A stretch of 64,000 nucleotides of DNA from contig NZ_CP060825.1 of assembly GCF_014489615.1 (NCBI RefSeq), positions 1,715,501 to 1,779,500 on the forward strand, read 5' to 3'. The DNA comes from Streptomyces genisteinicus. Lineage in GTDB: Bacteria; Actinomycetota; Actinomycetes; Streptomycetales; Streptomycetaceae. Positions 8,624-17,760 of this stretch are shown in pieces. Positions within the stretch are counted from its first letter, which is position 1, and each line of letters begins with the position of its first letter. The notes under the pieces were generated by a model that saw nothing but the letters and a program-made list of their open reading frames with translations, made no database searches and was not told the DNA's origin. The position numbers and the translations under genes are program-made.

Positions 8624-8791
8624 CTACCCCCAGATTCCCTGGATGCGCAGGACGCCGGCGAGCAGGCACATGAACGAGGCGCCGGCGAGGAGCACGACGA
8701 CGCCCTTCGGCATGCCCTGCTTGGAGAAGGAGTACACGCCGCCGGCGAGGAAGAGGCCGACGACGATGAGGATGGTGGAGAGACCCGTCAT
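8624..8791 (-). CDS. 55-aa membrane protein between hisB and hisH
   Basis: A small ORF fills the gap between hisB (stop 8796) and hisH (start 8619), 4 nt from each, with an ATG start and TAG stop. The product has two hydrophobic segments (about residues 4-19 and 31-48) around a short loop [11 protein letters not shown], and ends RIQGIWG. Third codon positions are almost all G or C, as in the neighbours. AAGGGCGC about 10 nt upstream, inside hisB, could act as ribosome binding site. It does not resemble any named his gene. A two-pass hairpin membrane protein is the best description; the role is unknown. Confidence 0.8.
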   Translation of the reverse strand: MTGLSTILIVVGLFLAGGVYSFSKQGMPKGVVVLLAGASFMCLLAGVLRIQGIWG

Positions 8792-8795
8792 CGGA

Positions 8796-9398
8796 CTACA
8801 GCGCGCCCTTCGTGGAGGGAAGGATGCCGGCGGCGCGGGGGTCCCGCTCCGACGCGTAGCGCAGGGCCCGGGCGAGGGCCTTGAACTGGCACTCGACGAT
8901 GTGGTGGGCGTTGCGGCCGTACGGGACGTGGATGTGCAGCGCGACCTGCGCCTGGGCGACGAAGGACTCGAAGATGTGGCGGGTCATCGTCGTGTCGTAG
9001 GCGCCGATCATGGGCGCCATGTTCTCCGGCTCGGTGTGCACCAGGTAGGGGCGGCCGGAGAGGTCGACGGTGACCTGGGCGAGGGACTCGTCGAGCGGCA
9101 CGGTGCAGTTGCCGAAGCGGTAGATGCCGACCTTGTCGCCGAGGGCCTGCCGGAAGGCGGCGCCGAGGGCGAGGGCGGTGTCCTCGATGGTGTGGTGGGT
9201 GTCGATGTGCAGGTCGCCGTCGGTCTTGACGGTGAGGTCGAACAGACCGTGCCTGCCGAGCTGGTCGAGCATGTGGTCGAAGAAGCCGACGCCGGTGGCG
9301 ACGTCGACCGTGCCGGTGCCGTCGAGATCGATCTCGACGACGACCGAGGTCTCCTTGGTGGTCCGTTCGACCCTTCCGATACGACCCTCGCGCGTCAT
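8796..9398 (-). CDS. hisB: Imidazoleglycerol-phosphate dehydratase
   Basis: A 200-aa monofunctional dehydratase that converts imidazole glycerol phosphate to imidazole acetol phosphate. Manganese-site motifs are visible: [23 protein letters not shown] and [13 protein letters not shown]. The histidinol-phosphatase domain found in enterobacterial HisB is absent, as usual in actinobacteria. The ATG at 9398 overlaps the hisC stop by 4 bp. Confidence 0.97.
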   Translation of the reverse strand: MTREGRIGRVERTTKETSVVVEIDLDGTGTVDVATGVGFFDHMLDQLGRHGLFDLTVKTDGDLHIDTHHTIEDTALALGAAFRQALGDKVGIYRFGNCTVPLDESLAQVTVDLSGRPYLVHTEPENMAPMIGAYDTTMTRHIFESFVAQAQVALHIHVPYGRNAHHIVECQFKALARALRYASERDPRAAGILPSTKGAL

Positions 9399-10522
9399 GC
9401 GCTCTGCTCCTTCTTCAACTCACGAACCGCGTCGAGGAACGCGTCGTTCTCTTCGGGGGTGCCCGCGGTGACCCGCAGCCGGCCCGGTACGCCGTTGTCG
9501 CGGACGAGGACGCCCTTGTCGAGGATGCGCTGCCAGACCGCGTGCGCGTCGTCGAAGACGCCGAACTGCACGAAGTTGGCGTCGGACTCGGTGACCTCGT
9601 AGCCGGTGGCGCGCAGTTCGGCGACCAGCCGGTCGCGCTCGGCCTTCAGCTGCTCCACGTACCCGAGCAGCGTATCGGTGTGCTCCAGCGCGGCGAGGGC
9701 GGTGGCCTGGGTGACCGCGCTGAGGTGGTACGGCAGGCGCACCAGCTGGACGGCGTCCACCACGGCGGGGTGGGCGGCCAGATAGCCGAGGCGCAGCCCG
9801 GCGGCGCCGAACGCCTTGGACATGGTGCGGGAGATCACGAGGTTGGGCCGGCCCTCGGTCAGCGGCAGCAGCGAGGGGCGGTGGCTGAACTCCACGTAGG
9901 CCTCGTCGACGACGACCAGCGAGGGGCGGGCGGCCTGGGCCGCCTCGTACAGCGCGACGACGGTGTCCGCGTCGACGGCCGTCCCGGTGGGGTTGTTGGG
10001 CGAGGTGACGAAGACCACGTGCGGGCGGTGCTCGGCGATCGCGGCGCGGGCGGCACCGGTGTCGACGGTGAAGTCGTCGCGCCGGGGGCCGGAGATCCAG
10101 CCGGTGCCGGTGCCACGGGCGATCAGCGCGTGCATGGAGTACGAGGGCTCGAAGCCGATCGCGAGCCTGCCGGGTCCGGCGAACGTCTGGAGGAGCTGCT
10201 GGAGCACCTCGTTGGAGCCGTTGGCCGCCCAGACCATCTCCCGGGTGACCGGGTGGCCCGTGGTGCGGGTGAGGTAGGCGGCCAGGCCGTCCCTCAGCTC
10301 GGCCGCGTCCCGGTCGGGGTAGCGGTTGAGCCCGCGGGCGGCCTCGCGCACCCGCTCCGTGATCCGCTCGACGAGCGGCTCCGGCAGCGGGTAGGGGTTC
10401 TCGTTGGTGTTCAGCCGGACGGGGACGTCGAGCTGCGGGGCGCCGTAGGGCGTCTTGCCGCGCAGTTCGTCGCGGACCGGCAGGTCGTCGATGCCGATGC
10501 CGGCGGGTGCCTGGTCGCTCAC
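9395..10522 (-). CDS. hisC: Histidinol-phosphate aminotransferase
   Basis: A 375-aa PLP enzyme of fold type I that transaminates imidazole acetol phosphate. Family features are [11 protein letters not shown] near the N-terminus, [18 protein letters not shown], and the Schiff-base lysine in [20 protein letters not shown] at 10522 gives [10 protein letters not shown] and a GTGA overlap with the hisD stop. The frame continues upstream only because it is open opposite hisD. Confidence 0.96.
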   Translation of the reverse strand: MSDQAPAGIGIDDLPVRDELRGKTPYGAPQLDVPVRLNTNENPYPLPEPLVERITERVREAARGLNRYPDRDAAELRDGLAAYLTRTTGHPVTREMVWAANGSNEVLQQLLQTFAGPGRLAIGFEPSYSMHALIARGTGTGWISGPRRDDFTVDTGAARAAIAEHRPHVVFVTSPNNPTGTAVDADTVVALYEAAQAARPSLVVVDEAYVEFSHRPSLLPLTEGRPNLVISRTMSKAFGAAGLRLGYLAAHPAVVDAVQLVRLPYHLSAVTQATALAALEHTDTLLGYVEQLKAERDRLVAELRATGYEVTESDANFVQFGVFDDAHAVWQRILDKGVLVRDNGVPGRLRVTAGTPEENDAFLDAVRELKKEQSA

Positions 10523-11841
10523 TGGCCCGGCACCTTCCAGCCGAACCTCGCCTTGAGCGCGGCGCCGTGCGCCGGCAGGTCCTCCGCCTCCGCGAGGGTG
10601 ACCACGTGGTGGGCGACGTCGGCGAGGGCGTCGCGGGTGTAGTCGACGATGTGGACGCCGCGCAGGAACGACTGCACGGACAGGCCCGACGAGTGGCAGG
10701 CGCAGCCGCCGGTCGGCAGGACGTGGTTGGAGCCGGCCGCGTAGTCGCCCAGCGAGACGGGGGACCAGGGGCCGACGAAGACGGCCCCGGCGTTGCGGAC
10801 CCGGGCGGCGACCTCGGCGGCGTCCGCGGTCTGGATCTCCAGGTGCTCGGCGCCGTACGCGTCGACGACCCGGAGCCCGTCCTCCACCGAGGAGACGAGG
10901 ACGATCGCGGACTGGCGGCCGGTGAGCGCGGGCTTGATCCGGTCCTCGACGTGCCGGGTGGCGGCCACCTGCGGCTCCAGCTCGCGCTCGACGGCGTCGG
11001 CGAGCTCCTCGGAGTCGGTGACGAGCACGGCGGCCGCGAGCGGGTCGTGCTCGGCCTGGCTGATCAGGTCGGCGGCGACGTGGACGGGGTCGGCGGTGGA
11101 GTCGGCGAGGACGGCGATCTCCGTCGGGCCGGCCTCGGCGTCGATGCCGATGCGGCCGGTGAAGTACCGCTTGGCGGCCGCGACCCAGATGTTGCCGGGG
11201 CCGGTCACCATGTTCGCCGGGGCGCAGGACTCGGTGCCGTATGCGAACATCGCGACGGCGGTGGCACCGCCCGCCGCGTACACCTCGTCGACGCCGAGCA
11301 GGGCGCAGGCGGCGAGGATCGTGGGGTGCGGCAGCCCGCCGAACTCCTTCTGCGCGGGAGAGGCCAGCGCGAGGGACGGGACGCCCGCCTCCTGCGCCGG
11401 GACCACGTTCATGATCACGGACGAGGGGTACACGGACCGGCCGCCCGGCGCGTAGAGCCCGACGCGGTCGACCGGGATCCACTTCTCGGTCACGGTGCCG
11501 CCGGGCACGACCTGGGTGGTGTGGTCCTTGCGGCGCTGGGCGCGGTGGACGATGCGGGCGCGGCGGACCGACTCCTCCAGCGCGGCCCGCACCTCCGGGT
11601 CCAGTTCGGCGAGTGCCCTGGTCAGGGCGGCGGCCGGGACCCTGACCCGGTCCAGCTCGACACCGTCGAACCGCTGCGCGTACTCGATCAGCGCCGCGTC
11701 GCCCCGATGATGCACGTCCTCGCAGATGGGCCGCACCTTGTCCAGGGCGGCCGCGACGTCGAAGTCGGCACGGGGGAGCAGGTCGCGCAGGGCGCCGCCC
11801 TCGGGGAGGGCGTCGCCGCGCAGGTCGATTCGCGAGATCAC
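10519..11841 (-). CDS. hisD: Histidinol dehydrogenase
   Basis: A 440-aa zinc enzyme that oxidises histidinol to histidine in two NAD-dependent steps. Recognisable blocks are [30 protein letters not shown] and the C-terminal [21 protein letters not shown] at 11841 gives [14 protein letters not shown], matching the start I recall for the S. coelicolor enzyme; upstream in-frame codons are unlikely. It is the first gene of the operon, and a 25-nt palindrome lies 37 bp upstream. Confidence 0.96.
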   Translation of the reverse strand: MISRIDLRGDALPEGGALRDLLPRADFDVAAALDKVRPICEDVHHRGDAALIEYAQRFDGVELDRVRVPAAALTRALAELDPEVRAALEESVRRARIVHRAQRRKDHTTQVVPGGTVTEKWIPVDRVGLYAPGGRSVYPSSVIMNVVPAQEAGVPSLALASPAQKEFGGLPHPTILAACALLGVDEVYAAGGATAVAMFAYGTESCAPANMVTGPGNIWVAAAKRYFTGRIGIDAEAGPTEIAVLADSTADPVHVAADLISQAEHDPLAAAVLVTDSEELADAVERELEPQVAATRHVEDRIKPALTGRQSAIVLVSSVEDGLRVVDAYGAEHLEIQTADAAEVAARVRNAGAVFVGPWSPVSLGDYAAGSNHVLPTGGCACHSSGLSVQSFLRGVHIVDYTRDALADVAHHVVTLAEAEDLPAHGAALKARFGWKVPGQ

Positions 11842-11877
11842 GCGGTCAATTCTCGCAGACCGGTCCGGGCGGCCGAT

Positions 11878-11902
11878 TTCCGTATCAGTGGCTGATACGG
11901 AA
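11878..11902. promoter_or_regulatory. Operator-like 25-nt palindrome upstream of hisD
   Basis: Perfect 11-bp arms TTCCGTATCAG / CTGATACGGAA are separated by TGG. It lies between divergent hisD and the 12068 gene, 37 bp from the hisD start, and could control either. The regulator is unknown. Confidence 0.65.
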
Positions 11903-12003
11903 TCGCCCGCGGCTACGGGCGGGCGACGGCGTGTCCCAGGCGCACCGTCCCTCACAACGGCTCGATCGAGTCACCCCGTTTCCCGCGGGACGACCATCAC
12001 CAC

Positions 12004-12009
12004 TAGCGT
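12004..12009 (+). promoter_or_regulatory. Possible -10 box TAGCGT
   Basis: A TANNNT element 58 nt upstream of the GTG at 12068. No convincing -35 was found, so this is tentative. Confidence 0.35.
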
Positions 12010-12067
12010 TCAGGCCGTCACTGAGCGGGAAGAACAGCTGTACGAGCCAAGGAAGCGGAGGGCGGCA

Positions 12068-13666
12068 GTGACCGAGCCGCTGGACGGCGGGCCTCCGGAC
12101 GGAGTGAGCCCGGCCGAAGCAGCCATGTGGAACGCATTCCGGGACGGCAGCACATTCGACCTCAGTGACACGGACCCCTTGCAGAACAATCCGTTCTCGC
12201 CCTTTCCCTGGGGTCCCGAACGCATCGTCCGCGCCTGGGTGGTGGCGCGGCTCCTGCTCAACGGGCCGGAGGCGAGACCCGGGCGGGTCGCGGCGCTCAA
12301 GCTGCGCGGCCTGCAGATCACCGGCACGCTCAAGCTGGCGGGCGGCAGCATCGCCCCGTACGTGGAGCTCAACGGCTGCCGCTTCGAGAGCGAGCTGCTG
12401 ATGCCGGAGGCGCACTTCGCCACGCTCCGGCTGATCAGCTGCGCCGTGCCGCGGATCGAGGCGGCGCGGCTGCGCACGGAGGGCGACCTGCATCTGCCGC
12501 GCTGCCGTGTGGAGCACGGCATCCGGCTGACCGACGCGCAGATCGGCACCGACCTGCTGATCAACCAGATCCATGTGCGGCCCGACCGGAGGGGCCGGGC
12601 CATCACCGCGGACGGCCTGTCGGTCGCCCAGGACCTCCAGGCCGAACTGATCGAGACCTACGGCGAGTTCAGCATGCGGGGCGCGAAGGTCGGGGTGTCG
12701 CTGAGCCTGCGCGGCTCGCGGCTGCGGGCGGCGGGCGACCGGCGGGCGCTGAACGCGCCGCAGCTGAGCGTCGAGCGGACGCTCTACCTGACCGGCGCGT
12801 GGGTGAGCGAGGCCACCGGCAACCAGGGCGCCACTCCCCCGTTCGGCACCGTCACCGGCGGTGCGGCGCGGGGCTCGCGGCTCCAGCCCTTCGAGTGCCA
12901 CGGCGGGGTGCGCATCGACGACGGCAGGTTCGGCGACGCGATCGACATGAACGGCGCCCGGTTCGTCCTCGGCCCGCGCGAGGAGCTGTCGCTGCGCAGG
13001 ATCACCGCACCCGAGCTGCGCTTCAACGCGGAGCGGCCCGAGGAGGGCCGCGTGGTGCTGAACGGCGCCAAGGTGGTGACGCTGATCGACCTGGCGGCGA
13101 GCTGGCCGGGGCCCGGCGGCCTGGCGATCAACGGCTTCGTCTACGAGAACCTCGTGCCCTACGAGGAGTTCCCGCTCTCGCGCCGGCTGGAGTGGGTGGC
13201 CTCCGCGACCCCGGAGTACTCGCCGGAGCCGTACGAGCGGCTCGCGACCGTGCTGCGCAACAGCGGGGAGGACGCCGACGCCCGCGAGGTGCTGCTCGCC
13301 AAGCAGCGCCGCAGACGGGAGACGCTGCCGCTCGCGGCGAAGCTCTGGGGCTACCTCCAGGACTGGACGGTGGCCTACGGGTACCGGCCGGGGCGCGCGG
13401 CGCTGTGGATGGCGGTGCTGTGGGCGGCGGGGGCGATCGCCTTCGCCCAGGTCGAGCCGGAGCCCATGAAGGGGCAGGAGCATCCGGTCTGGAATCCGGC
13501 CCTCTACGCCCTCGATCTGCTCGTGCCGGTGATCAATCTCGGCCAGGACGGCTACTGGCGGCTCGACGGGAGGTGGCAGTGGGCGGCGGCCGTGCTGGTG
13601 ATCCTCGGGTGGATCCTGGCGACCACCGTGGCGGCCGGGGCCTCGCGCCTGCTGCGGCGCGGGTGA
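12068..13666 (+). CDS. Beta-repeat protein with C-terminal membrane anchor
   Basis: A 532-aa protein. Residues about 60-390 consist of short beta strands with periodic Leu/Phe/Gly (LKLRGLQITGTLKLAGG, VELNGCRFESELLMPEAHF, LRTEGDLHLPRCRVEHGIRL), which resembles a pentapeptide-repeat or right-handed beta-helix layout. Residues about 430-532 hold two to three transmembrane helices and end LLRR. Streptomyces homologues are often labelled 'membrane-associated oxidoreductase', but I see no cofactor-binding motif. GTG at 12068 has GGAGG 7 nt upstream. It is transcribed divergently from hisD. Confidence 0.8.
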   Translation: MTEPLDGGPPDGVSPAEAAMWNAFRDGSTFDLSDTDPLQNNPFSPFPWGPERIVRAWVVARLLLNGPEARPGRVAALKLRGLQITGTLKLAGGSIAPYVELNGCRFESELLMPEAHFATLRLISCAVPRIEAARLRTEGDLHLPRCRVEHGIRLTDAQIGTDLLINQIHVRPDRRGRAITADGLSVAQDLQAELIETYGEFSMRGAKVGVSLSLRGSRLRAAGDRRALNAPQLSVERTLYLTGAWVSEATGNQGATPPFGTVTGGAARGSRLQPFECHGGVRIDDGRFGDAIDMNGARFVLGPREELSLRRITAPELRFNAERPEEGRVVLNGAKVVTLIDLAASWPGPGGLAINGFVYENLVPYEEFPLSRRLEWVASATPEYSPEPYERLATVLRNSGEDADAREVLLAKQRRRRETLPLAAKLWGYLQDWTVAYGYRPGRAALWMAVLWAAGAIAFAQVEPEPMKGQEHPVWNPALYALDLLVPVINLGQDGYWRLDGRWQWAAAVLVILGWILATTVAAGASRLLRRG

Positions 13667-13744
13667 GGCGCCGGCGGCGGAGCGATCCGCTTCTTTGCCC
13701 GTCCTTGACCGTCGGGCGGGCAACCCCCGGGCCCCCACCAAAGC

Positions 13745-13773
13745 TTCACAGGGAAGCCTCTGGCGCATAGCTT
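13745..13773 (+). promoter_or_regulatory. Sigma-70-type promoter TTCACA-17-TAGCTT
   Basis: -35 TTCACA (13745-13750) and -10 TAGCTT (13768-13773) have a 17-bp spacer. The predicted transcript would start a few nucleotides before the ATG at 13789. AGCTTCAC is repeated directly at 13742 and 13769. Confidence 0.55.
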
Positions 13774-13788
13774 CACCTGCGGTTTTCA

Positions 13789-14823
13789 ATGGTACGCACC
13801 ATGTCATTGACGCACGCCGCGATGCGCCTGGCGCGCATGATCCGGCACACCCCCCGGCTGGCCGCCACTCGTCAGGGACTCGTGCCCGACGACGCGGTGC
13901 TGCTCGACGCGCCCGACGAGCGCCTCGGTCCGGCCCTCGTCGACGCCGCCGCCGGCGAGTGGGGGACGGCCGCCCAGCTGCTCGCGACCACACGGGAATC
14001 AGCCGAATGGGAGAACCGCGACCGCTATGCGACCCGGCTCGCCGCGTTCGCCCGGAACCGGGACGAATGGCTCTCCTCCTGGCTCGCCGCCGCGCCGCGC
14101 GACGCCGACGCGCTCCTGCTCAAGGCGCAGCTCGCCGTCGACCGGGCCTGGGAGTCGCCGGCCCGCGCGGAGCGGCTGCGCGAGGTCGGTCCGCTGATCG
14201 ACGCCGCGGCCGAGGCCGAGGCGGGCGACCCGGTGCCCTGGCGCCTCGCGCTCGACCACGCCCGCGGCACCCACGCCACCCACACCGCGTTCGAGCGGCT
14301 GTGGGCCCAGGCCGTGCGGCGTTCCTCCCATCACTACGGCTGCCACGTGGCGGCGCTCCAGTACCTGTCCGCGCAGTGGTACGGATCGCACCGGGAGTGC
14401 TTCGACTTCGCGGAGGAGGCGGCCGGGGACGCGCTGCCCGGCTCCCTGGTGCGGGCGCTCCCGGTGCGGGCCGCGTTCGCCCGGCTGCTGACCGGTGAGC
14501 CGACCACCTCGGTGCAGGACGACCGGATCGACCGGGCGGCCGACCTCGCCGTCGAGCTGTCCGCGGCCTACGAGCGGGGCGACCCGTGGCCCGCGGAGGT
14601 GCGCAACCTGCTCACCCTCGTGCTGGTGTCCCGGGGGCGCTGGGACGAGGCCCTGGAGCAGTTCCGGCGGATCGGCCCGTACGCGACGTCGTTCCCCTGG
14701 ACCTCGGTGACGGACGACCCGCTGGGCCAGTTCCTGCGCGCCCGGGACGGGGTGCGGATCGAGGTCGCGTCCACGATGCCGCTGCGGGGGGTCAGGGGCA
14801 GGTCCGCCGCCCATTACGCTTGA
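13789..14823 (+). CDS. Alpha-helical, TPR-like protein of unknown function
   Basis: A 344-aa soluble protein, rich in Ala, Arg, Leu and Trp, with helical pairs such as WENRDRYATRLAAFARNRDEW and WDEALEQFRRIGPYA that resemble tetratricopeptide repeats. There is no catalytic motif, signal peptide or membrane segment. ATG 13789 or ATG 13801 (MSLTHAAMRL) could start it; neither has a Shine-Dalgarno, in keeping with the near-leaderless promoter just upstream. It ends 5 nt before the Lon-N-domain gene, so the two are probably co-transcribed. Confidence 0.75.
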   Translation: MVRTMSLTHAAMRLARMIRHTPRLAATRQGLVPDDAVLLDAPDERLGPALVDAAAGEWGTAAQLLATTRESAEWENRDRYATRLAAFARNRDEWLSSWLAAAPRDADALLLKAQLAVDRAWESPARAERLREVGPLIDAAAEAEAGDPVPWRLALDHARGTHATHTAFERLWAQAVRRSSHHYGCHVAALQYLSAQWYGSHRECFDFAEEAAGDALPGSLVRALPVRAAFARLLTGEPTTSVQDDRIDRAADLAVELSAAYERGDPWPAEVRNLLTLVLVSRGRWDEALEQFRRIGPYATSFPWTSVTDDPLGQFLRARDGVRIEVASTMPLRGVRGRSAAHYA

Positions 14824-14828
14824 CCGCT

Positions 14829-15569
14829 GTGACCACCGTCTCCCTGCCGCTCTTCCCGCTGAACTCGGTGCTGTTCCCCGGCCTCGTGCTGCCCCTGAAC
14901 GTCTTCGAGGAGCGATATCGCGCCATGATGCGCGAGCTGTTGAAGACGGGCGACGAGGAAGCGAGGCGCTTCGCCGTCGTCGCGATCCGCGACGGACGGG
15001 AGGTCGCGCCCACGTCGCCGGGTCTGCCGGACCCGACCGCGGTCGTCGAGCGCGGCCCCGCGGCCGGCTTCGGGTCCGACCCCGTCCAGGCGTTCCACCG
15101 CGTGGGCTGCATCGCCGACGCCGCGACGATCCGCGAGCGCCCCGACGGCGGCTTCGAGGTCCTGGCGACCGGCACCTCCCGTGTCCGGCTGCTGTCCGTG
15201 GACGCGAGCGGCCCCTTCCTGGTGGCCGAGCTGGAGGAGCTGCCCGAGGAGCCGGGCGAGGGCGCGGCGGCCCTGGCGGAGGGGGTGCTGCGCGCGTTCC
15301 GCAGCTACCAGCAGCGGCTCGCGGGGGCGAGGGAGCGCTCGATGGCGACCGGAGCCGACCTGCCCGACGAGCCGTCCGTGGTCTCCTACCTGGTCGCGGC
15401 CGCCGCGGTGCTGGACACCCCGGCCAAGCAGCGCCTGCTGCAGGCCCCCGACACGGCGACGCGGCTGCGCGAGGAACTGAAGCTGCTGCGCGCCGAGACG
15501 GCGGTGCTGAGGCACCTGCCCTCGCTGCCCGCGGTGGACCTGACCCGGCAGCCGACGAACCCCAACTGA
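14829..15569 (+). CDS. Lon N-terminal (substrate-binding) domain protein
   Basis: A 246-aa protein whose first 190 residues match the Lon substrate-binding (PUA-like LON) domain: LPLFPLNSVLFPGLVLPLNVFEERY, then FHRVGCIADAATIRERPDGGF and GTSRVRLL. No AAA+ or peptidase domain follows, so this is a stand-alone LON domain, a common form in actinobacteria whose role is unclear. A helical C-terminal segment (SVVSYLVAAAAVLDTPAKQRLL) is also typical of Lon N-domains. GTG start at 14829, 5 nt after the preceding stop. Confidence 0.9.
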   Translation: MTTVSLPLFPLNSVLFPGLVLPLNVFEERYRAMMRELLKTGDEEARRFAVVAIRDGREVAPTSPGLPDPTAVVERGPAAGFGSDPVQAFHRVGCIADAATIRERPDGGFEVLATGTSRVRLLSVDASGPFLVAELEELPEEPGEGAAALAEGVLRAFRSYQQRLAGARERSMATGADLPDEPSVVSYLVAAAAVLDTPAKQRLLQAPDTATRLREELKLLRAETAVLRHLPSLPAVDLTRQPTNPN

Positions 15570-15586
15570 CGCGAGGTACACGAGCG

Positions 15587-16084
15587 GTGGCGAAGAAGCC
15601 GAAGAAGCAGGCCGGGGGCACACCCGCGACGGTGGCGCTGACCGCGGCGGGCACCCCCTTCACGGTGCACGCCTACGACCACGACCCGGCGTCGCCGTCG
15701 TACGGCGAGGAGGCCGCCGAGGCCCTCGGGGTCTCCCCCGCCCGGGTCTTCAAGACCCTGGTGGCCGACGTCGACGGCGCCCTGACGGTGGCCGTCGTCC
15801 CGGTCGCGGGACAGCTCGACCTCAAGGCGCTCGCCACCGCGGTGGGCGGCAAGCGCGCCTCCATGGCGGACCCCGCGGCGGCCGAGCGCACCACGGGGTA
15901 CGTCCGCGGCGGCATCTCGCCCCTCGGGCAGCGCAAGCGCCTTCCGACGGTGCTGGACGCGTCGGCCTGGGACCACGAGACGATCTGCGTCTCGGCGGGG
16001 CGGCGCGGCCTGGAGGTCGAGCTCGCGGCCGAGGCGCTGCGCACCCTGACGTCCGCGGTCCGCGCCCCGATCGCCCGCGCGTAG
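15587..16084 (+). CDS. ybaK: YbaK/EbsC-type Cys-tRNA(Pro) deacylase
   Basis: A 165-aa trans-editing protein expected to hydrolyse Cys-tRNA(Pro) formed by ProRS. The YbaK fold is seen in AAEALGVSPARVFKTLVADVDG, the invariant lysine region FKTLV, and GYVRGGISPLGQRKRLPT. The N-terminus is lysine-rich (AKKPKKQAGG). The GTG start at 15587 lies 17 nt after the preceding gene, so it is probably the third gene of that unit. Confidence 0.92.
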   Translation: MAKKPKKQAGGTPATVALTAAGTPFTVHAYDHDPASPSYGEEAAEALGVSPARVFKTLVADVDGALTVAVVPVAGQLDLKALATAVGGKRASMADPAAAERTTGYVRGGISPLGQRKRLPTVLDASAWDHETICVSAGRRGLEVELAAEALRTLTSAVRAPIARA

Positions 16085-16147
16085 GGCGGACGCCGGGCCG
16101 GGGGCAGTGGCCTCGGGCAGCGGACGCGGGTGACGGGGACGGCGGCC

Positions 16148-16231
16148 CCGCGCACGGACCGGGCGGCCACCCCCGCCGGGCAGCGCACGCCGCGCACGGA
16201 CCGGGCGGCCGCCCCCACGGGGCAGGGCGCC
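16148..16231. repeat. Tandem 42-bp duplication between convergent genes
   Basis: Two adjacent copies (16148-16189 and 16190-16231) both begin CCGCGCACGGACCGGGCGGC and differ mainly in the last 20 bases. The intergenic stretch 16085-16247 holds no gene. Confidence 0.75.
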
Positions 16232-16247
16232 CCGGCCCGCGGCCTCG

Positions 16248-16901
16248 TCAGGGGGCGCGCGGCGGCCAGGCGGGCGAGGTGTACGGATCGGGGACGGGCT
16301 CGGGATCGCGCGGGGCGAAGAGCGCGGTCAGCCCCAGGTGGACCACCATCGCCGCGAGCGGCCAGGCCAGCAGCGCGCCCTTGGCCCGGAGCTGGAGGTA
16401 GGCGTCGAAGGTGACGCCCTCCCCGACCTGGCGGGCGTGCTCCGCGACGTCCTGGTCCGGGCCGAGCCACACGCCCATGCCCCATCCCAGGAGGGAGGCC
16501 AGCAGGCCGCCCACGGCGAGCGCGACGACCAGGGGGATGCCGCCGCGGCGGCGGAAGAGGAAGGCGCCGGCCGCGCTCAGCGCGCCGAGCGCCACCGCGA
16601 TCAGGACGAACGTTCCGTCAGCCGCGATGGCCTCCTCGCCCTCGGAGTTCTTCAGGAAGACCGCCTCGCCGTCGGAGACCAGCGGCACCCGGGGAGCCAG
16701 CCACAGCCAGAGCAGGCCGAGCGCCACACCGAGCACCGTCACCGCCGCGAGCACCACGGCCGAGTCCCGCAGGTCGCGCCGGAGCTCGGCCTGCTTCGCC
16801 AGGCGCGCGTCGTCCGTCCACGCCGGGGGGTACGGGGCGGGCGGCCCCGACGAGGAGGACGGCCGGTCCGGCTGGTGGGGCGGTGTCAGAGGTGCGGTCA
16901 C
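16248..16901 (-). CDS. Integral membrane protein (possibly DUF2567)
   Basis: A 217-aa protein with a Pro/Ser-rich cytoplasmic N-terminus (residues 1-40) and about four transmembrane segments (roughly 48-70, 100-120, 127-148 and 185-205). The first external loop holds LVSDGEAVFLKNSEGEEAIAADG. The layout resembles the actinobacterial DUF2567 family, which has no known function; this assignment is from memory and uncertain. GTG 16901 is chosen as start. It lies 34 nt downstream of the ABC permease gene on the same strand, so it may be part of that operon. Confidence 0.7.
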   Translation of the reverse strand: MTAPLTPPHQPDRPSSSSGPPAPYPPAWTDDARLAKQAELRRDLRDSAVVLAAVTVLGVALGLLWLWLAPRVPLVSDGEAVFLKNSEGEEAIAADGTFVLIAVALGALSAAGAFLFRRRGGIPLVVALAVGGLLASLLGWGMGVWLGPDQDVAEHARQVGEGVTFDAYLQLRAKGALLAWPLAAMVVHLGLTALFAPRDPEPVPDPYTSPAWPPRAP

Positions 16902-16935
16902 CCCGCCATCGTGCCAGGCCCGCCGGGGCGATGCC

Positions 16936-17760
16936 TCACCGGACCGCTGCCCGCCGGTAGGCCCAGGTCGCCACGGCCAGGGACACCACGCCGACACCCG
17001 CGCAGACGGCGAGGTCGAGGGCGACGGCCGGCCAGTCGGGGCGGGCGTCGAAGGTCCGGGCCATGGCCTCGACGCCGTAGGTCGACGGCAGCAGGTCGCG
17101 GGCCCAGGCAATGGGGCCGGGCATGCGCTCGGCGGGCAGCACCCCGAGGAGCAGCGCGGCCGACATGCCCAGCTGCCCGAGGAGGGTGGCGAGTTCCTGA
17201 CGCGGGGCGAGGAGCCCGAGAGCCGCGCCCAGACCGGCCAGGGCCGCCCCGGCGAGGGGGATCACGGCGGCCAGGATCCACAGATGGGTCAGCGGGAGGC
17301 CGAACAGGACCGATCCCGCCACCGCGGTGACGATCGTGCCCGGGACGGTGAAGGAGGCGTAGGCGCCGGCCGCGCCGAGGACGACGGCGGCGGGCGGCAC
17401 GGGCAGGGTGGCGTAGTGGTCGAGGCCGCCCTGCGCACGCAGCTGCCCGAAGTACTGGGCGAGCAGGTTCAGCGCGACGAAGGCGACGACGAGCACGCTG
17501 GCGCCCGCGACGACCGCGCGGGCCTCCGAGCCGCCGTCGACGACCCCGCGCATCAGCACCATGATGCCGACGGACTGGAAGGTGGCGACGAACAGGAGGG
17601 GGATGCGGGCGACCCGTGCCCGGGACAGCTGCGCCCGGTAGACGGCCCCGAGCGCGGGCAGCAGCCGGGCGGCCGGGGCCAGCGGCGCGGGGGTGGTCCC
17701 CTGCGCCGTTCCCTGCCGTGCGGTCGTCGTCCCGGTGGACTCAGCGGACACCGTGCTCAC
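16936..17760 (-). CDS. ABC-2 type exporter permease
   Basis: A 274-aa membrane subunit with six predicted transmembrane segments and the ABC-2 pattern (VGIMVLMRGVVDGG near the first pair; LPSTYGVEAMARTFDARP in the last loop). It pairs with the ATPase encoded just upstream, whose stop overlaps this GTG start (GTGA). The transported substrate is unknown. A Thr-rich N-terminal tail precedes the first helix. Confidence 0.88.
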   Translation of the reverse strand: MSTVSAESTGTTTARQGTAQGTTPAPLAPAARLLPALGAVYRAQLSRARVARIPLLFVATFQSVGIMVLMRGVVDGGSEARAVVAGASVLVVAFVALNLLAQYFGQLRAQGGLDHYATLPVPPAAVVLGAAGAYASFTVPGTIVTAVAGSVLFGLPLTHLWILAAVIPLAGAALAGLGAALGLLAPRQELATLLGQLGMSAALLLGVLPAERMPGPIAWARDLLPSTYGVEAMARTFDARPDWPAVALDLAVCAGVGVVSLAVATWAYRRAAVR

